A stretch of 64,000 nt of DNA. Origin: Oscillospiraceae bacterium. Its GTDB lineage: Bacteria; Bacillota; Clostridia; Oscillospirales; Ruminococcaceae. The notes under the pieces were generated by a model. That model did no database searches, was not told the DNA's origin, and saw only the letters and a program-made list of their open reading frames with translations. The DNA is taken from assembly GCA_024684395.1 (NCBI GenBank), contig JAIKWY010000038.1:1-64000 (forward strand). Reading direction: 5' to 3'. The stretch's first letter is position 1; each line of letters starts with the position of its first letter. Position numbers and translations under genes: made by a program. Positions 33,826 to 42,251 of this stretch are shown here, piece after piece.

Positions 33826-35883
33826 TTAGTCATTCATTCCGAAATAATCTGCCAGCAGCTCTGCTTCTGCCTCTGCCATGCGCTTGCAGTTGTCATCATT
33901 GAGCAGCCACATGGTCGCACGGTAATTCGTGTGATAGCTGTGTTCGAGCAAAATCGCCGGTGTGCCGACATTGGTCGCACCACGCAGTACGCTGTAATAG
34001 TCGAAGTCAGGCTCCTTGATGCCGTGGCGCTTCCAGATGGTACCGCCCTGGTTGGTCTCCATGACCTCAGCGACCAGATCCGCCATCATCTGTCCGAGCT
34101 TATCGGCAGAACCGTTGATCGCACAGCACGCAAGCGGTGCATCGACCGAAGGATCGCCGCAGGCATTGCTGTGGATGCTCAGGAACAGGTCGCAGCCCTT
34201 GGAGACCTCACCTCTCGGTGCAAGACCCATGTCTACGTCCTTATCGGCACGGGTCGTGATGACCTCGATGCCCTTGGCTTCGAGCGCTGCCTTCAGGTGC
34301 AGGTGCATCCGCCATGTGAAGTCAGACTCCCAGTACGCATCAACGACCGGGCTGTGGTTGTACTTGGCGTAGTGACCTGCGTCGAGGCAGATCTTGATCG
34401 GGTTGTAGATGCCGTCATCCTCGAAATGGTACTTGATGCCGTCCATCACGATGTTGCCGGTCACCATCACGCCGTCCTTGTCGAAGTAGTACTTGTTCGC
34501 CTGGTACTCTGCCCAGCCCACTGCCATCAGACCGATGGAGTTGAAGTAGTGCGTGCCGTCCTCAAGCTCTACAAAGCCGACAGCCATCTCGCCGTCTTCC
34601 TTATAGTAGCGCTTGCCGCTGTCGGAATCCTTCAAGCCGGTCACCGGAACGCCGTTCTTGTCGAACAGATAGGTCTTGGCGCCGATCGTTGTTTCGCCGG
34701 TCGCAAGGACACCGTTGCCGTTGAAATAGTACTTGTTGCCGTCGATCGTCTGCCAATCCGTCGCAAGTACGCCGTTCTTGTCGGCATAGCGCTTGCCGTC
34801 CGTGCAGTCGAGCCAGCCGCCGTAGCCGAGGGCGCCCTTCTCATCGAAATAATAGGCATAGCCGTCGATGAGCTGTACGCCGAACGCCTGGGAACCATTT
34901 GTCACATCGAAGTAGAAAATACCGTCATTGGTATCGAGCCAACCGGTCGTCATGGCGCCGTCCTGACCGAGGTGATAGGTCTGATCGGCAAGCTGTACAT
35001 AGCCGGTCTGCATCTTCGCATCCTCGGAGAAATAATAGGTCGCACCGTCAACTTTTGCCCAGCCCTCAGAAAGGGTATAGTCGCTGTTGGCGTGGAGCTT
35101 GTCTGCATCGTCATTGATCCAGCCGGTCTGGAGCACGCCGTTCTCGTCTGCATAGTACTGCGCACAGCCGAGCGGCTTGACCTCCTCGCCCGCACCGCAG
35201 CGGGATGCATAGATCAGCACCTCTGCCGCATCGGATGCGTTGATATTGCCGTCGTTGTTGATGTCGGCGATCTGGGTCGCCTGGAATGCATCACTCACCG
35301 AATCATAAGCATCTGCCAGCAGCTCGCCTGCGGTCTCCATGCTCGTACCAGCCGTGGAGGATGCGATCAGGATGCAGGCGGCATCGCTTGCATCGACATT
35401 GCCGTCACCGCCAAGATCGCCCTTGAGGTAATCCGGGGTCACGCTGAAATGTCCGGTCAGCTTCTTGCCGTTGTTGATATAGGAGGTCTCGCCGTTTGCC
35501 TCGTGAACCATGCCGTTCTTTGCATTCGGGTCAGAGGAAAGGCTCAGTGTCACGGAAAGGATGCCGTGATCCACAGCCTGTGCAAGCGGCGCCTCTGCGA
35601 TCTCCTGAGCTGCGGGAACGTTCTCTTCTGTATTGGCAGCCTCCGTCTCCTCGGCGGGAGCTTCTGCCGTTTCTGCTTCGGTCTCTTCCTCAGCAGCTGT
35701 CTCATCTTCCTCAACTGCCGCTGTTTCGGCTATTTCCTCTGCTGCGGGAGCTTCTCCGGCAGTCAGTGCAGCCGGCTCTGTTTCCGGCATTGTGTCCTCT
35801 GCTGCAAACGCACTCATCACTGTTCCGTTGGATACAGCAAGCAGGCAGCTCAACAGAACACACGCCAGTTTTGAATGCTTCAA
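33826..35883 (-). CDS. Secreted N-acetylmuramoyl-L-alanine amidase with internal dockerin and cell-wall-binding repeats
   Basis: 685 aa if translation begins at TTG 35883, nine bases after AAGGAG. The ATG at 35892 abuts that ribosome site. Signal peptide (about 1-28), Glu/Ala-rich stretch (30-105), a two-repeat dockerin in the middle (GDLGGDGNVDASDAACILIA and IADINNDGNINASDAAEVLI), about ten choline-binding-type repeats (YYFDEKGALGYGGW, YYFNGNGVLATGETTI), then an Amidase_3 domain with zinc ligands in CLDAGHYAKY, an ESDF glutamate, SIHSNACGD, and catalytic Glu in ILLEHSYHTN. It cleaves peptidoglycan stem peptides. Confidence 0.88.
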   Translation of the reverse strand: MKHSKLACVLLSCLLAVSNGTVMSAFAAEDTMPETEPAALTAGEAPAAEEIAETAAVEEDETAAEEETEAETAEAPAEETEAANTEENVPAAQEIAEAPLAQAVDHGILSVTLSLSSDPNAKNGMVHEANGETSYINNGKKLTGHFSVTPDYLKGDLGGDGNVDASDAACILIASSTAGTSMETAGELLADAYDSVSDAFQATQIADINNDGNINASDAAEVLIYASRCGAGEEVKPLGCAQYYADENGVLQTGWINDDADKLHANSDYTLSEGWAKVDGATYYFSEDAKMQTGYVQLADQTYHLGQDGAMTTGWLDTNDGIFYFDVTNGSQAFGVQLIDGYAYYFDEKGALGYGGWLDCTDGKRYADKNGVLATDWQTIDGNKYYFNGNGVLATGETTIGAKTYLFDKNGVPVTGLKDSDSGKRYYKEDGEMAVGFVELEDGTHYFNSIGLMAVGWAEYQANKYYFDKDGVMVTGNIVMDGIKYHFEDDGIYNPIKICLDAGHYAKYNHSPVVDAYWESDFTWRMHLHLKAALEAKGIEVITTRADKDVDMGLAPRGEVSKGCDLFLSIHSNACGDPSVDAPLACCAINGSADKLGQMMADLVAEVMETNQGGTIWKRHGIKEPDFDYYSVLRGATNVGTPAILLEHSYHTNYRATMWLLNDDNCKRMAEAEAELLADYFGMND

Positions 35884-35934
35884 TTCTTCCATCTCCTTAG
35901 TAATTGTAATTGAATTGTAATATCTATCAATATT

Positions 35935-35963
35935 ACTATACCATATTTTGCAGTATTTGTCAA
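35935..35963 (-). promoter_or_regulatory. Promoter of the amidase gene
   Basis: Minus strand TTGACA (35963-35958), 17 bp, TATAGT (35940-35935). Confidence 0.87.
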
Positions 35964-36061
35964 GGGTTTATCTTTATTTTTCGCAATTTCTATGTTAGAA
36001 CGACCTAATTATCGGAATGTTACAGGATAGAAACTGCTGCTCTGTTAGGGCATATATCCGG

Positions 36062-36280
36062 GGTGTGAGCGCCCGTTCGCTGCGCTCCTGGCGCTCATGG
36101 GGGGCGGGGCTGCGCCCTGCGACTGCATTTTCATACAACTGTCAAGCAGCATCTCGCTAAGTCGGTTTTCATAGCTCTGACGTTCTCTCCGCCGCCGTTC
36201 AGCGGCATCTCGCATAATCGGCACCCGTTCCCTCGTCCTTCGGACATCTTCCAAAAATGTGGGGAGTCACACTTGCCCCG
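36062..36280. repeat. Multi-hairpin intergenic repeat, copy 2 (degenerate)
   Basis: Contains GAGCGCC/GGCGCTC (about 36066-36098), CCGCCGTTCAGCGG-like and GTCCTTCGGACATCT palindromes, and TGTGGGGAGTCAC, which match pieces of copy 1 (24538-24695) in the same order from about 36187 on. The gap 35964-36395 holds no gene that I can support. Confidence 0.6.
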
Positions 36281-36356
36281 CTTTTTCTAATTAAACTCTG
36301 AGGATCATTATAATCGACAGATGGTATATGCGTAGAAAGCTTGCAGATCACTGCAC

Positions 36357-36386
36357 AAAAACTGCTGCACCAAAGCGATGCAGCAG
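36357..36386 (-). terminator. Terminator of the pectate lyase gene
   Basis: Stem CTGCTGCA/TGCAGCAG (36362-36369 and 36379-36386) followed on the minus strand by UUUUU. Confidence 0.87.
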
Positions 36387-36395
36387 TCCGGTCTC

Positions 36396-39089
36396 TTATA
36401 CAGCGGGGAGCTCGGGGATGATCTCCACCACGAATTTCAGGATCGTCAGGGCGTCCGCCTCGTCCGGGTTGCCGCCGGAGGCATTGGCATCGGCGTTGAT
36501 GCGTCCCTGCGCCGGGATCGGGTCGCCGGTCATCAGGTTCTTGTTCAGGCAGATGACATCGAGGATGTTGACAACGCCGTCACAGTTGACATCGCCGCAG
36601 ATCTCGGAATACGGCTCATCCGGCTCGGATGTGGCAGAAGTCGGCTCCGTCGGGGCATCAGTCGGCTCCTCCGTGGGCTCGGTCGGCGCATCGGTCGGCT
36701 CTTCCGTGGGTTCGGTGGGGGCATCGGTCGGCTCAGTAGGCTCTTCGGTAGGCTCGGTCGGTGCGATCGTCTGCGAAGGCACAGCCTGTACCACATAATT
36801 CACACAATAGGCGCTCTGTCCGTTGGTGCCGAGGAGCACGCTCTCCCCTGCTGCGACCTGCTTGCTGTAGTACTCGAACGTCACATCATTGGAGGTCAGA
36901 GCGGTCAGTGCCGTCTTGGTATAGCCCTCCATCCACACCGGGACATTCTCCAGACGGGAATCCAGACCGACATAGACGGTCATATCCGCAGCAGCCGTGA
37001 AGGTCGCCGCATCAGAGTTCCAGTTCTTGGAGTCGCACGCCGTCAGGATACCCTCGGAGCCCGCAAGCTCTGCCGGATATTCCGTATAGGTGAACGTTCT
37101 GTCACCAAAGACGAGCGTCCCCGTATCGGAGGCAGGTGTGATGACCCAGGAGGCTGCGTGATCTGCATCCTTGACGGAAAGCTCTGTGATCAGGCGGTTT
37201 TCGGGCAATGCATCTGCATTGAATCGCAGCCAGTTCAGGTTCATCAGATAGCCCTCGTCGCCGACAAACCGCAGGTACAGGTTATGCATCCCCTTGAGCT
37301 CCGGGATGTTGAAGGTCACGGTCTGCCAGTCGGAGAAGCTGCCCGTCCCGGCATAGGGGATCTTGGCGATCGGCGAGCCGAGCGTATCCGAGCAGACCTC
37401 GATCATGCAGGGATTGCCGGATGCCCGCAGTGTAAGGGACTTTGCACCATCGCCGAAATCAAGGCGCTTGTACATCACATAGTCGCCGTTCTCGATGAAG
37501 CCGACGTTCTGGTCGCCGTTGTCATCGGAGGTGTCCTCGGTCTGGACGCCGTCCATCGCATCGTAGTCCTCGGCTTCGATCTTCTCAAAGGCGGACTTGC
37601 CTGCCGCTGGACCTGTTGCAGGAGACAGCCCTACAACACCCTCCGGGAAGGCATCCACGGTCAGGTCGTTGATGTAGTACTCGATGTTCATATAGCCGTC
37701 ACCGAGATAGTCGCCTTTATAGTCGGTCGGATCGGCAGGGTTGAGACCTCTTGCGGTCTCCCACTCGTCATCCATGCCGTCATTGTCGGCATCGGTGATG
37801 GTCTTTTGCAGCACGGAGCCGGGATACTCATAATTCACGCCGCACTTGATGCTGTACTTGTTCAGGTCGGAAACAGAGCCGTCATAGGCTGCGGTGCCGG
37901 AGCAGGTGCCTGTGCCGGTGCGGGTCTCGTAGGCGCACTGCTGGTCGATGGCGGTGCGCTTGTCCGGGGCGATTCCGTTGCCGGCGAAGCTGATGACATG
38001 CTCATAGGACGCCTCGGCGCTCTCGCAGGTGGTTGCCGTGGAGACATTCTCGCCGTTGACATCAATGGAGAAAGGCGATGCGCTGTAGAGGTTGTCCTTG
38101 GTGATGCCGATGCCGTCCTTGACGGTCACGCCGTCCCAGTTATTATAGGTGATGCCGTTCAGGGAGCCGTCCTTGTTGATAAGGCGGTTCCCGGCACAGT
38201 AGACCTTGAAATTCTCCGGCTTGGTGGTGCTGTCCACGTTCATCCAGTGGTAGCCGCCGGTCGTGGAATTACCGGCTTTCAGGGTGTTATTGACATAGTT
38301 CACATGTCCGATCGTGCCGTATGCCGTCTGATAGCCCCAGTCGTAGATGATGTTGTTGGTGAAATCCGCCACGCCTGTGCCCGGGATCTTGCCACGGAAG
38401 TTGCGGGAGACATTGTGGATGATGAGGTTATGGTCGAAAGTCAGACCGCTGTTGCCCATCATGATCGCAAAGCCGTGGATGCCCTTGTCATGACCGCCCC
38501 ACGAATTGGCGGGACCGATGACGGTGTACTGCACCGTATAATTGGTGTTGTTGGAGTACAGACCCCACTGCTCATCCGATGCCCAGCCGATGGAGCAGTG
38601 ATCCACGATCGAGTTGGCGCCCTTGGAGCCGCCCCATGCATCGTTGCCGGAGCTGGTCGCCTTGTAGGGACCGGGACGGGAGCTCAGGAAGCGGCAGATG
38701 ATATTGTCGCCGCCGAACGCCATCTTGTAGTTTTTGAGGGTGATGCCGGCGCCGCCCGGTGCGGTCTGTCCGGCGATGGTGACGTTGCCGGCGCTCGACA
38801 CGGCGCTTTCCAGTTCGATCGTGCCGCTGACGTCAAAGACAACGATACGCCCGGACTTGCTCACGGCATCGCGGAAGGAGCCCTCGCCGCTGTCATTGAG
38901 GTTGGTGACATGGTAGACCTCGCCGCCACGCCCGCCGGTGGCATACTTGCCGCCGCCGACAGCGCCCGGGAATGCAAGGAGCTGCCCTGCTGCCTGTACC
39001 TTCTCAGTAGGGGCTGCGGTGACAGCCATCGTCAGCGACATGGCGGCAGCTGTCAGTGCGGAGAGGATCCTTTTCAGAGAGAGATCCAT
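36396..39089 (-). CDS. Cellulosomal pectate lyase with CBM6-like module and dockerin
   Basis: 897 aa. Signal peptide 1-33. Polysaccharide lyase family 1-like beta-helix (about 36-400) with FPGAVGGGKYATGGRGGEVY, LNDSGEGSFRDAV, IAGQTAPGGAGITL and DHCSIGWASDE. A calcium-loop-like DADNDGMDDEWE segment precedes a CBM6-like module (about 510-640, KIEAEDYDAMDG, GFIENGDYVMYKRLDFG). A further beta domain, then an acidic Pro/Thr linker (about 770-820) and a C-terminal dockerin (GDVNCDGVVNILDVICLN and ADANASGGNPDEADALTILK, whose second repeat departs from the DxNxD pattern). It cleaves pectin backbones outside the cell. Confidence 0.88.
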   Translation of the reverse strand: MDLSLKRILSALTAAAMSLTMAVTAAPTEKVQAAGQLLAFPGAVGGGKYATGGRGGEVYHVTNLNDSGEGSFRDAVSKSGRIVVFDVSGTIELESAVSSAGNVTIAGQTAPGGAGITLKNYKMAFGGDNIICRFLSSRPGPYKATSSGNDAWGGSKGANSIVDHCSIGWASDEQWGLYSNNTNYTVQYTVIGPANSWGGHDKGIHGFAIMMGNSGLTFDHNLIIHNVSRNFRGKIPGTGVADFTNNIIYDWGYQTAYGTIGHVNYVNNTLKAGNSTTGGYHWMNVDSTTKPENFKVYCAGNRLINKDGSLNGITYNNWDGVTVKDGIGITKDNLYSASPFSIDVNGENVSTATTCESAEASYEHVISFAGNGIAPDKRTAIDQQCAYETRTGTGTCSGTAAYDGSVSDLNKYSIKCGVNYEYPGSVLQKTITDADNDGMDDEWETARGLNPADPTDYKGDYLGDGYMNIEYYINDLTVDAFPEGVVGLSPATGPAAGKSAFEKIEAEDYDAMDGVQTEDTSDDNGDQNVGFIENGDYVMYKRLDFGDGAKSLTLRASGNPCMIEVCSDTLGSPIAKIPYAGTGSFSDWQTVTFNIPELKGMHNLYLRFVGDEGYLMNLNWLRFNADALPENRLITELSVKDADHAASWVITPASDTGTLVFGDRTFTYTEYPAELAGSEGILTACDSKNWNSDAATFTAAADMTVYVGLDSRLENVPVWMEGYTKTALTALTSNDVTFEYYSKQVAAGESVLLGTNGQSAYCVNYVVQAVPSQTIAPTEPTEEPTEPTDAPTEPTEEPTDAPTEPTEEPTDAPTEPTSATSEPDEPYSEICGDVNCDGVVNILDVICLNKNLMTGDPIPAQGRINADANASGGNPDEADALTILKFVVEIIPELPAV
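36640..36765. repeat. Tandem coding repeats for the PTEPTEEPTDA linker
   Basis: Imperfect 15-33 bp units of GGCTCGGTCGGTGCATC type inside the pectate lyase gene. They encode a flexible linker between the catalytic part and the dockerin and are prone to change in length. Confidence 0.75.
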
Positions 39090-39157
39090 AACTACTCATT
39101 CCTTTCCTATTATGCAGTATTCTATCATTATTGTGAACATTCTATATCTTTGTTTTC

Positions 39158-39186
39158 ATTCTAACATATGGGAGCAGGAAATGCAA
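39158..39186 (-). promoter_or_regulatory. Promoter of the pectate lyase gene
   Basis: Minus strand TTGCAT (39186-39181), 17 bp, TAGAAT (39163-39158). A second possible pair, TTCACA/CATAAT with 17 bp at 39137-39109, would leave a leader of only about 13 nt. Confidence 0.65.
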
Positions 39187-39300
39187 TAGCACATAGTGGC
39201 TTTTTTATTGCAAAATGCGATATGTGGGCTATCAGCTTGCCATGTAAAAAGGATGACCCTGGCATCTGCAAAGAAAAGGCATGCCTTATTCTTTCATATC

Positions 39301-39309
39301 TGTTATAAT
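39301..39309 (+). promoter_or_regulatory. Extended -10 promoter for the secreted protein gene at 39398
   Basis: TGT TATAAT at 39301-39309 with no good -35 at the proper distance. Confidence 0.55.
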
Positions 39310-39397
39310 ACAATCAGGCACGAAAGCGGCAGCGCTTTTGGCTTTAACTTCGTATCCTGCGGATGCGCTGTATGAAAACACCAAAGGAGGAACAAGT

Positions 39398-40981
39398 ATG
39401 AGACGTTTCGGAAAGAAAACAACGGCGTTTCTGCTGGCGGCAGCGATGACGGCTGCTCCGGTGGCGGCGGAGATCGGTAGCTTTTTGTCGGACAGTTCGG
39501 GAATTATCGCAAATGCCAAGCAGGAAGGAGCCACTTTCGTCAAGTTTACATCCGAAAGCCAGCTCGCTGAGGAATGCATCGCTCAGTGTACATTCGAAGA
39601 AGCCAAAGCATGGTGCAGCGCTCATCTTAATGAGATCAAAGCTGGTCTGTCCGACTACGAATATGCCATTGTTGGCTATTCTGACGCTGACGGAATGTAT
39701 CATGCTTTAAAGATATTCTCTAATACGGCAACGGAGGATTTCAATAATCAGTATGCATCGAATGATAACACATTCGATGACTTTGATGGTTGGTTAAGTT
39801 GGTCTTACTCTGATGATGCCATCTTTTACCTTTGCGTGCCTACCCCCACAGAGCTCACGGTCGGCGCTGTTTATAACATTGGTGATGCGATCCAGTTGAG
39901 CAGCGATGCATGGATAGTGAACTGTGACTTCTCTGACGGATCTGTCGAAGAAATAGCCGCCGGATGCTATATCCTGCCTTCGTTTGGCTATGCATCTGCT
40001 ATGGATACATATTTCACCGATTCTTTTTTAGATGACAAAAACTCATCGTACCGGGTATCTCTCGAATATGTCATGCGGGATGGTCATTCCGAGTATGATA
40101 CGGTCCAGGGCATCCGGTGTACAGGCGGCGACGGCTCTGAGAGTGACCCCTATACATTTGCCTATTTCGTATCGCCTGAGATCAACAATGCCTCTCTTGC
40201 CCTGACGGACGGCTTTGAGTTCCATTTCTATGTGGACAACATCAAGGATGCGACCGGATACACGATGGCATTTTCCGGTGCCTGCGATGAGGACGGCGCT
40301 GCGCCCGTCGCACTCTCTTCCAAGGTCGTTGACAACCAGACTCTCTTCTACGGCACTGCCAATGTTGACCCCAAGAACATCAAGAAGAATGTCACCGCAA
40401 CGCTCTACAAGAACGGCGACACGACCACCCCTGTCGCTTCGCTCACCAGCACGGTGGACAAGTACCTCGACGCCGCACTGAGCATCAACAAGGATAGATA
40501 TACCGAGCTCATGCTGAAATCGACACGGATCTACGGCTATGCAGCGGATGAGTATTTCAACGGTGCCGACGACAATGTATCCCAGCTGATCGAAGATAAT
40601 TATGTGCCGATTTTGCAGCTGAACAGCGAAGACTTTGTCAAGAATCGGCTGGGACAGGACGGGAACGGTATCGCCACGCGGAGCGAGCAGCTCGGTTCGA
40701 ACAAGATCTCCCTCGTGCTCAATTCCAAGGCGATCCTGCGTGTCTACAGTGAAAACGGCTCGTCCGGTGAAAATGCTGCCGGCAAGTACATCGATGTGAA
40801 AGGTCTGACACCGGTGACAATGGGAGTGCCTGTCACGATCGACGGCTATAGCGTTTCCGGCTTTGTATGGGTATACCGTGTACTGACAAGTGAGGATCAA
40901 GCATTCCATGACCGGAATGTCAACATGGCAAAAGCACTGTGGGCTTACATGTTTGCCGGGGCGGTCATGGCGGATGACTGA
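39398..40981 (+). CDS. Secreted protein of unknown function
   Basis: 527 aa from ATG 39398 (AAAGGAGG seven bases upstream). A signal peptide with Ala-x-Ala cleavage near residue 24 is clear. The mature protein is acidic and Ser/Asp rich, with no membrane anchor, sorting signal or dockerin. It has a middle segment RCTGGDGSESDPYTFAYFVS that looks like a bacterial surface beta-domain joint. I cannot assign a family. The last 56 bp before the 36-aa peptide gene carry no terminator, so the two are probably cotranscribed. Confidence 0.72.
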   Translation: MRRFGKKTTAFLLAAAMTAAPVAAEIGSFLSDSSGIIANAKQEGATFVKFTSESQLAEECIAQCTFEEAKAWCSAHLNEIKAGLSDYEYAIVGYSDADGMYHALKIFSNTATEDFNNQYASNDNTFDDFDGWLSWSYSDDAIFYLCVPTPTELTVGAVYNIGDAIQLSSDAWIVNCDFSDGSVEEIAAGCYILPSFGYASAMDTYFTDSFLDDKNSSYRVSLEYVMRDGHSEYDTVQGIRCTGGDGSESDPYTFAYFVSPEINNASLALTDGFEFHFYVDNIKDATGYTMAFSGACDEDGAAPVALSSKVVDNQTLFYGTANVDPKNIKKNVTATLYKNGDTTTPVASLTSTVDKYLDAALSINKDRYTELMLKSTRIYGYAADEYFNGADDNVSQLIEDNYVPILQLNSEDFVKNRLGQDGNGIATRSEQLGSNKISLVLNSKAILRVYSENGSSGENAAGKYIDVKGLTPVTMGVPVTIDGYSVSGFVWVYRVLTSEDQAFHDRNVNMAKALWAYMFAGAVMADD

Positions 40982-41037
40982 TGTCACAAGCAGCCGCTCA
41001 TCACAGATCGCCTGACATATGAAAGGAGTTACCTGAC

Positions 41038-41148
41038 ATGAAGGAAAACTATACAGTTGCGGAGCTGGAGATCATCCGCTTTGACACAGAGGACATCATC
41101 ACCGCCAGCCCCGCCACCAGAGATCCGAACGAGATCGAACCTGCTTAA
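41038..41148 (+). CDS. 36-aa peptide of the EIIRFDTEDIITAS type
   Basis: An ATG with GAAAGGAG eight bases upstream opens a 36-codon frame, MKENYTVAELEIIRFDTEDI, then ITASPATRDPNEIEPA and TAA. A terminator follows at once. Short orphan proteins with a [P/A]E-E-I/V-x-x-F-x-T/E-D-V/I-I-T-x-S core are, from memory, frequent in Clostridia, and some are treated as peptide precursors or secreted peptides. No maturation gene is adjacent. Function unknown. Confidence 0.65.
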   Translation: MKENYTVAELEIIRFDTEDIITASPATRDPNEIEPA

Positions 41149-41161
41149 CAGCAATGATACG

Positions 41162-41202
41162 GAAGCGGCAGAACATTTTTGCCGCTTCTGGTTTTGCTTT
41201 TC
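41162..41202 (+). terminator. Terminator after the 36-aa peptide gene
   Basis: Stem GAAGCGGCA/TGCCGCTTC (41162-41170 and 41180-41188), then a T-rich tail. Confidence 0.82.
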
Positions 41203-41203
41203 A

Positions 41204-41232
41204 TTGACACACACCGGTTTTTATGGTATAAT
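41204..41232 (+). promoter_or_regulatory. Promoter of the lipase-like gene
   Basis: TTGACA (41204-41209), 17 bp, TATAAT (41227-41232). Confidence 0.9.
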
Positions 41233-41269
41233 AGAACCAGAAAAGCGCACGACTTTTAGGAGGTAAAAC

Positions 41270-42199
41270 ATGAAACAGGATTTTTTCTTCCCTTCCCATG
41301 ACGGAAAGACCACGATCCACGCTGCCGCATGGCTGCCGGAGGGCAAGCCGAAGGCGATCTTGCAGATCGTCCACGGCATGTGTGAGCATATCTGGATGTA
41401 TGATGCATTTGCCCGCTATCTTGCAGAAAACGGGTTCTGCGTTGTCGGCAACGATCACCTCGGACACGGCACCTCTGTGACAGGCGAGGAGGAGCACGGG
41501 TATTTCGCAGAGAAGGACGGAGATCTCATCGTGTTGAAGGATCTGCACACCCTGCGCCGCCGCACCGAGCAGCGCTTTCCGGGTGTCCCCTACTTCATGC
41601 TCGGGCACAGCATGGGCTCGTTTTTGCTGCGGCAGTATATCGGACGCTGCGGGAAACGGCTGTCGGGAGCGATCCTGATGGGAACGGGCAATTCCCCGCT
41701 GAATGTGCTTGCATCCGTCAAAAGGCTGTGCAAGTCCATTGCCCTCGTCAAGGGTTGGCACGCCCACAGCCAGATGCTGGATCGTATCTCCTTCGGCAAA
41801 TACAACCAGCCGTTCGAGCCGGTGCGCACTGCCTATGACTGGGTGAGCAAGGATGAAGCCTATGTGGATGCCTTCCGCAATGATCCGCTCTGCAACTTCC
41901 ACTTCACGGTCAACGGATTCTACAATCTGTTCTCGATGCTCGAAGACTGCCAGCTGCCGCCTGTTGTGGCGGGTATCCCGAAGGATCTGCCGCTGCTGCT
42001 CATCTCCGGCGAAAAAGACCCTGTCGGCAACCTCGGCAAGGATGTGCGGGAGCTGTTCCGCACCTATCAGGGTGCCGGCATCGTTGATCTGGAGATCAAG
42101 ATCTTTGAAAATGACCGGCACAACATCCTCGGCGAGACAGACCGGGATGCGGTCTTCGCCTACCTCCTGCGCTGGCTGGAGCTGCATATCTCCGAATAA
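41270..42199 (+). CDS. Alpha/beta hydrolase, lysophospholipase / monoacylglycerol lipase type
   Basis: 309 aa, cytoplasmic. Nucleophile elbow GHSMGS (about residues 112-117), an early QIVHGMCEHIWMYDAFARYL oxyanion region (HG plus E typical of the lysophospholipase family), the acid in LISGEKDPVGN, and the base in ENDRHNILGE. The length is normal. It is a single gene with its own promoter and shared terminator. Confidence 0.9.
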   Translation: MKQDFFFPSHDGKTTIHAAAWLPEGKPKAILQIVHGMCEHIWMYDAFARYLAENGFCVVGNDHLGHGTSVTGEEEHGYFAEKDGDLIVLKDLHTLRRRTEQRFPGVPYFMLGHSMGSFLLRQYIGRCGKRLSGAILMGTGNSPLNVLASVKRLCKSIALVKGWHAHSQMLDRISFGKYNQPFEPVRTAYDWVSKDEAYVDAFRNDPLCNFHFTVNGFYNLFSMLEDCQLPPVVAGIPKDLPLLLISGEKDPVGNLGKDVRELFRTYQGAGIVDLEIKIFENDRHNILGETDRDAVFAYLLRWLELHISE

Positions 42200-42211
42200 T
42201 ACCAAAAATGA

Positions 42212-42245
42212 CGCTCTCCGGATCATCTCCGGAGAGCGCTTTTTG
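42212..42245. terminator. Bidirectional terminator between the lipase gene and the signalling operon
   Basis: Perfect 11 bp stem CGCTCTCCGGA/TCCGGAGAGCG (42212-42222, 42228-42238) with CTTTTT after it and an A-rich stretch before it. Confidence 0.93.
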
Positions 42246-42251
42246 CATATC

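Noticed and set aside
36045-36254. 69-codon minus-strand frame in the intergenic repeat.
   Set aside because: It lies in hairpin repeats and has Arg/Glu-rich, low-information sequence with no ribosome site.
36640-36765. Regular repeats inside the pectate lyase gene considered as a CRISPR array.
   Set aside because: The units are contiguous, in frame and encode a Pro/Thr/Glu linker. There are no unique spacers. No CRISPR array was seen elsewhere in the window.
36378-39164. 928-codon plus-strand frame opposite the pectate lyase.
   Set aside because: No ribosome site, signal or motif. The minus strand encodes recognisable lyase, CBM6 and dockerin modules.
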